The notes under the pieces are model-generated. The model was given only the letters and a program-made list of their open reading frames with translations, searched no databases and had not been told where the DNA came from. Positions 60,271-64,000 of a DNA stretch of 64,000 nucleotides are shown here, piece by piece. This DNA comes from JAIRNF01 sp031551125 (GTDB lineage Bacteria; Bacteroidota; Bacteroidia; Bacteroidales; UBA932). Each line of letters starts with the position of its first letter. Within the stretch, counting starts at the first letter, position 1. The stretch is taken from the NCBI GenBank assembly GCA_031551125.1, contig JAVBOB010000009.1, positions 191,715-255,714 on the forward strand. The letters are read 5' to 3'. The translations under genes were made by a program, and so were the position numbers.

Positions 60271-60375
60271 TTACCCCCAACCCCCTGAAGGGGGCTTTGG
60301 AGATTGTACTAATTTGTGCCTACTCTTAGTATTTTGCAGATACCCAAGCCCCCTTTAGGGGGTTGGGGGGGGGTA
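60271..60375. repeat. CCCCCTGAAGGGGG palindrome F3 in the argC-argD gap
   Basis: TTACCCCCAACCCCCTGAAG to CCCCCTTTAGGGGGTTGGGG, closing with GTAA. It ends about 9 nt from the argC stop. Its interior differs from F1 and F2 but keeps TTTTGCAG. Confidence 0.87.
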
Positions 60376-60384
60376 AGCTAGCAG

Positions 60385-61377
60385 TTAAAATCCTGATGGT
60401 TTCAGCATAAGCCCGCAAATTTCATCAAAGCCAAACATCAGGTTCATGTTTTGTACTGCCTGTCCCGATGCGCCTTTCAGCAGATTGTCCATTACCGAAG
60501 TAACAAAGAGCTTATTGCCATACTTTTTGATGTTGAGTAGGCACTTATTTGTGTTTACAGCATCTTTCAGGCAAATCTCCCGTTCACTTACATGTGTGAA
60601 TGGATGGCTGATGTAGTATGATTGATACAAATCAATAGCCTCCGCTTCGTTCAGCTCACAGGTAGTATAAACAGTTGCTAGTATGCCCCGCGTAAAATTT
60701 CCTCGCTGCGGAACAAAGTAAAGTTCGGGAAGCGATGTTTGTTGTAGGCTTTGCAGGCTCTGCTTAATCTCACCTAAGTGTTGATGCGAGAATACCTTGT
60801 AAGTTGACAGGTTATTATCACGATAGCTAAAGTGAACCGATTCAGCCAACGAACGACCTGCTCCCGTAGAGCCGGTAGTTGCGTTGATATGCACTTCATC
60901 TTTCAGTATTTTTTTTCCTGCTAATGGCAACAAGGCAAGCTGAATGGCGGTTGCAAAACATCCCGGGTTAGCAATGTTTTGCGCCTGTGCTATTCTCTCT
61001 TTATCCAACTCGGGCAATCCGTAAACAAAATTTCTTGTGAATCCCTCATCTTCAAATGATGGTGATAGCCGAAAGTCGTTGCCAAGGTCAATCACTTTTG
61101 TTTTTGCATTGAAATGATGTTCCTTCAAAAACGATTGGGAAACGCCATGTCCTAAGCAAAGAAATAAAACATCAACAGGACAAACCGTATCGCTGAACAG
61201 CAAATCGGTATCGCCTTCCAAATCGGTGTGTACAATACTTATCGGCTTACCGGCGGTGCTGGTGCTATATACAAACGCTACTTCCACGTGGGGGTGGTTT
61301 AGTAGTATTCTTAGCAGCTCTCCGGCGGTATAACCTGTTCCGCCAACAATACCGACTTTTATTTTTTGTATGCTCAT
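60385..61377 (-). CDS. argC: N-acyl-gamma-glutamyl-phosphate reductase
   Basis: 330 residues. NADPH-dependent reduction of the acyl-phosphate to the semialdehyde. The Rossmann start IKVGIVGGTGYTAGELLRIL (4-23), the catalytic Cys in IANPGCFATAIQLALLPL (about 139), and HVNATTGSTGAGRS-like HINATTGSTGAGRSLAES are present. Second enzyme of the linear pathway, standard length. Confidence 0.95.
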   Translation of the reverse strand: MSIQKIKVGIVGGTGYTAGELLRILLNHPHVEVAFVYSTSTAGKPISIVHTDLEGDTDLLFSDTVCPVDVLFLCLGHGVSQSFLKEHHFNAKTKVIDLGNDFRLSPSFEDEGFTRNFVYGLPELDKERIAQAQNIANPGCFATAIQLALLPLAGKKILKDEVHINATTGSTGAGRSLAESVHFSYRDNNLSTYKVFSHQHLGEIKQSLQSLQQTSLPELYFVPQRGNFTRGILATVYTTCELNEAEAIDLYQSYYISHPFTHVSEREICLKDAVNTNKCLLNIKKYGNKLFVTSVMDNLLKGASGQAVQNMNLMFGFDEICGLMLKPSGF

Positions 61378-61387
61378 AATGTTTTGA

Positions 61388-61461
61388 TGTTAGTATTGAG
61401 ATATGCGTACAGCGATAACCGCATTATTCTCTAAAATCTTTATACGCAAATCTCATATCCA
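61388..61461. repeat. GAGATATGCGTA palindrome G2 in the argG-argC gap
   Basis: GTATTGAGATATGCGTACAG (61391) faces TATACGCAAATCTCATATCC (61439-61458). It ends about 8 nt from the argG stop. Related to G1 in the ribosomal operon. Confidence 0.72.
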
Positions 61462-61469
61462 TTTTCTTA

Positions 61470-62663
61470 TTATATCTCCCCGTTTACCGCATGGTAAATT
61501 TTCAGCTGGTTGGATAGTATTTTGGTAAAGCCTTGTACATCTTCTCCGGTAAACGCTTTGTTAACCTCGCCATAATCTCCAAACGTAGAACTCATCAAAT
61601 CATGTGGTGATGAGCATCCCAGCAGGTTGAAGTGATAGGGTTGCAGTCCAACGCTTACCGTTCCGCTTACGTTACGTTGAGACAATTCTAGGTAGGTTTC
61701 AATATCGCGCATAACGGGATCTAGGTACTGTGCCTCATGCATCATCATGCCGTACCAGCTGCCCAGCTGGTCTTTCCAGTACTGTTGCCATTTGGTGAGC
61801 ACGTGTTTTTCAAGCAAATGGTGAGCCTTGATAAGAATGAGCGCTGCCGCTGCTTCAAAGCCAACGCGTCCTTTGATTCCTATAATCGTATCGCCTACAT
61901 GAATGTCGCGACCAATACCATAGGGCGCGGCTATTTTTTGCAGCGAACGAATAAGCTCAACGGGGGACATCGCTTCCCCATTAAGTGCACATGGCTGACC
62001 TTTTTCGAAGCCGATACTTATACGTTCATATCCGGTTTTTTCAACCTGAATGGGGTATGCCGATTCGGGCAGCTCTCCCACGGCCGTTAGCGTTTCTACG
62101 CCACCCACGCTTGTTCCCCACAACCCTTGGTTAATGGAGTACTTGGCTTTCTCCCACTTATACTCATAGCCATGCTTGCCCAAGTAGTCAATTTCTTCTT
62201 GGCGAGATAGCTTCAGCTGGCGAATAGGAGTAATGATTTCCATTTCGGGAGCCATTACCTGAAATACTAAATCGAATCGCACTTGGTCGTTTCCTGCGCC
62301 TGTACTACCATGTGCAATAGCCGATGCGCCTATTTCCTTCGCATAGTCGGCAATAGCCAACGCCTGAAAAACACGTTCGGAGCTAACCGATAGCGGGTAG
62401 GTATTTTGTCGAAGCGTATTACCGTATATCATGTAGCGAATACCCTTTTGGTAAAATTCTTCTACCCGGTTAATGGTAATGTGCTTTTTTGCACCAAGCG
62501 TTAAGGCTTTACGCTCCATGTCGGCAAGCTCATCAGCCGAAAAACCACCCGTATTTACAAAGGCGGTGTACACCTCCAGCTGCCGCTCAATGCTTAGATA
62601 TTTTACGCAGAATGAGGTGTCGAGACCTCCGCTGAATGCCAGTACTACTCTACGGTTGTTCAT
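61470..62663 (-). CDS. argG: Argininosuccinate synthase
   Basis: 397 residues. ATP-dependent joining of citrulline and aspartate. The N-type ATP pyrophosphatase loop is VLAFSGGLDTSFCVKYLS (7-24). SSERVFQALAIADYAKEIGA, HGSTGAGNDQVRFDLVFQ and ISYGYFQ-like ITPIRQLKLSRQEEIDYLG fit the family. Second gene of the operon, before argC rather than next to argH. Confidence 0.95.
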   Translation of the reverse strand: MNNRRVVLAFSGGLDTSFCVKYLSIERQLEVYTAFVNTGGFSADELADMERKALTLGAKKHITINRVEEFYQKGIRYMIYGNTLRQNTYPLSVSSERVFQALAIADYAKEIGASAIAHGSTGAGNDQVRFDLVFQVMAPEMEIITPIRQLKLSRQEEIDYLGKHGYEYKWEKAKYSINQGLWGTSVGGVETLTAVGELPESAYPIQVEKTGYERISIGFEKGQPCALNGEAMSPVELIRSLQKIAAPYGIGRDIHVGDTIIGIKGRVGFEAAAALILIKAHHLLEKHVLTKWQQYWKDQLGSWYGMMMHEAQYLDPVMRDIETYLELSQRNVSGTVSVGLQPYHFNLLGCSSPHDLMSSTFGDYGEVNKAFTGEDVQGFTKILSNQLKIYHAVNGEI

Positions 62664-62715
62664 TTTAGTCGATAGGTTATTTATGGTTATTAGTTATTTT
62701 GTTTGTCCTCACTAT

Positions 62716-62878
62716 TACTCCCAACCCCCTAAAGGGGTCTTTTTCACCACATAGGTACATAGCTTACATAGGAGCACATAGTTTTTAAACTTTCATTTGT
62801 TGACATAGCACCTTCAAAGCGTACTGTGCCAACCCTTTTTGCGGCAACCAAAGCCCCCTTTAGGGGGTTTGGGGGTTA
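62716..62878. repeat. Composite palindrome F4 with nested C3 in the GNAT-argG gap
   Basis: Outer arms ACTCCCAACCCCCTAAAGGG (62716 on) and CCCCCTTTAGGGGGTTTGGG (62854-62877) are an F-family pair. The interior is replaced by CCACATAGGTACATAG and GAGCACATAG (62746-62782), a C-family half copy. It ends about 11 nt from the GNAT-gene stop. Confidence 0.82.
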
Positions 62879-62889
62879 ATCCGCTTCAA

Positions 62890-63516
62890 TTATTTCCCCT
62901 TATATGCCCAACGAAAAATTCGTTGTGGTTCGAATGCACGTAGCAGTAGTCGAAGTATAGGTTTTGTTTCTTCCTGACTTTTGACTGTCGGTTTCTTGCC
63001 GGGGTCGTAAAGCATGCCGGTACATAGGCACATTTTACGGTTGTTGCGCATAAGAATATCGTAGTTGCGACATCCTTCACAGCCTTTCCAGAACTCGCCA
63101 TCGTCTGTGAGCTCAGAGAAGGGTACGGGAAGGTAGCCCAGCTCAGAATTCAGCTTCATAACAGCCAATCCGGTGGTAATACTGAAAATTTTCGCATTGG
63201 GGTAGCGTTCGCGTGATAAATCAAATATTCTTTTCTTTATCAGCCGGGCAAGCCCGGTATTTCTATACTCGGGTGCAACAATAAGTCCTGAGTTTGCAAC
63301 AAAGTTGCTGTGCCCCCACGATTCGATATAGGAAAATCCGGCTAACTCTCCTTTATCAAAAGCAATTATAGCCTTGCCCTCACTTAGCTTAGCGGCAATG
63401 TATTCAGAACTACGTCCGGCAATACCTGTTCCGCGTTGGAGGGCAGATTCATGGATAAGCTTGCAAATGGCTTCGGCATACACTACATGCTTGCCGGAAG
63501 CAACTTCTATAATCAT
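62890..63516 (-). CDS. GNAT acyltransferase, predicted first enzyme of arginine synthesis
   Basis: 208 residues from the ATG at 63516 (MIIEVASGKHVV). An upstream non-ATG start adding ten residues is less likely. A GNAT fold with the acyl-CoA loop VAPEYRNTGLARLIKKRIF (about 97-115). A conserved Cys-rich C-terminal region, CEGCRNYDILMRNNRKMCLC, suggests a metal site. Members of this family lead arginine clusters in Bacteroidota and are thought to acylate glutamate in place of ArgA/ArgJ. The acyl donor here would be succinyl-CoA if the ArgF' prediction holds. Confidence 0.75.
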   Translation of the reverse strand: MIIEVASGKHVVYAEAICKLIHESALQRGTGIAGRSSEYIAAKLSEGKAIIAFDKGELAGFSYIESWGHSNFVANSGLIVAPEYRNTGLARLIKKRIFDLSRERYPNAKIFSITTGLAVMKLNSELGYLPVPFSELTDDGEFWKGCEGCRNYDILMRNNRKMCLCTGMLYDPGKKPTVKSQEETKPILRLLLRAFEPQRIFRWAYKGK

Positions 63517-63738
63517 TAGCAGAAATTGGGTTAAGCGATTAAACACTCCCTGTGCTTACAGGAATGAATACTACTTGAAAAATTACATGTGGAAGTGCAG
63601 AGACCGTAGCTCTGCAATAAGAATATGATAGACCGCTAGGGTCGTGAGAATCGTCGAACGCTAACGCGACCGGTGCTGAGCAGCATCGGGAACAATAAAG
63701 TATATGTAGCGTTCTGTTTCATGATCGGGTCAAAAGTA
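63517..63738 (-). promoter_or_regulatory. Arginine-operon promoter and structured 200-nt leader
   Basis: Minus strand -7 TACTTTTG at 63738-63731 (no clear -33), predicting a start near 63725 and a leader of about 208 nt. The leader has a GCAGAGCTACGGTCTCTGC hairpin (about 63616-63598) and a larger inverted structure around GATGCTGCTCAGCACCGG (about 63691-63665). This could be another dispersed repeat or a regulatory leader; I see no ARG-box-like operator. Confidence 0.5.
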
Positions 63739-64000
63739 GAAATGTTTTTTTGAAATCAGCAATACCTAATCGATATTTTTTGAATAATAATTGATAGTCA
63801 GTCGTTTAATTTTAGCGCTATGTTGAGCTATTTTGTGTTTTTCTGGTATTGGCCAAAATCAAAACGACCGGACAATATCCGGTCGTGTTGTTTTAAACTA
63901 TAAAATGGATATTGTTTTTAGTGTTCCTCATCAAAATAATCGTCAAATTATTTATCGTGATCAAAGTAGTCTTAGACAGACTCCTTTTAGTCCACCAACA
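63739..64000. other. Right-edge intergenic region with bidirectional terminator
   Basis: 63860-63894 carries the stem ACGACCGGA / TCCGGTCGT flanked by AAAA on the left and TTGTTTT on the right, a terminator in either direction. To its right, a plus-strand frame starts ATG at 63905 and is open to the edge. The minus strand has two similar acidic, stop-ended stretches (DYFDHDK and DDYFDEEH). Neither is long enough to call a gene. 63739-63860 is AT-rich with no feature seen. Confidence 0.5.

Noticed and set aside
1..64000. CRISPR array, prophage or integrated element
   Set aside because: The repeats are dispersed, palindromic and of many families without regular spacers; no cas, integrase, transposase or phage gene is present.

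Overview
The window looks like chromosomal DNA from a member of the Bacteroidota. The evidence is consistent throughout: start regions mostly lack strong Shine-Dalgarno sequences, many promoters fit the phylum-specific TTTG / TAnnTTTG pattern, there are PorT-like outer-membrane barrels, a DUF4476 protein, the long bipartite IspG, an ExbB-membrane protein-ExbD-ExbD cluster, and an arginine cluster with the N-succinylornithine-type ArgF'. I cannot name the genus. No phage, plasmid, CRISPR array, transposase or rRNA operon is visible.

Layout. 1-1362: an RsmF/NOP2-like rRNA methyltransferase, cut by the left edge. 1595-4878 (minus): ECF sigma factor, membrane anti-sigma-like protein, outer-membrane barrel and DUF5694 protein. 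4879-5824: a large intergenic region of palindromic repeats ending in the str-operon promoter. 5825-24154 (plus): one uninterrupted superoperon, rpsL-rpsG-fusA, then the S10, spc and alpha clusters through secY, map, infA, rpmJ, rpoA and rplQ. Enolase follows. 25929-28309 (minus): ExbB/ExbD-type energising complex, then tRNA-Ser(GGA). 28588-36392: asparaginase, TatD, a 5S/OadA-like carboxytransferase, DprA, a Gfo/Idh/MocA-like protein and Pcm. 36590-41041 (plus): Ig-like lipoprotein, barrel protein and IspG. 41471-51069 (mostly minus): LspA, DksA-like, IleS, a nucleoside kinase, lipoate ligase and ObgE. 51392-54085: DUF4476, Adk, Hpt and, divergently, PurE. 54463-63516 (minus): a complete eight-gene arginine pathway in the order GNAT-argG-argC-argD-argF'-argB-argE-argH.

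How the genes work together. The superoperon supplies ribosomes, the translocase and RNA polymerase alpha. The arginine cluster runs from glutamate N-acylation to argininosuccinate lyase. Proline at position 90 of ArgF' predicts that its intermediates are succinylated rather than acetylated.

The most unusual property is the density of short, dispersed, palindromic DNA elements: about a dozen sequence families in 64 kb. They sit mainly within about 12 nt after stop codons and fill all seven gaps of the arginine operon. One related element lies in frame inside ileS, and another supplies the stop codon of argB. A second candidate novelty is a sigma-54-type promoter followed about 55 nt later by an intrinsic terminator hairpin in the ispG/lspA gap, which could encode a small RNA of roughly 90 nt. 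A third is a carboxytransferase whose C-terminal biotinyl-type domain has tyrosine where the biotinylated lysine should be.
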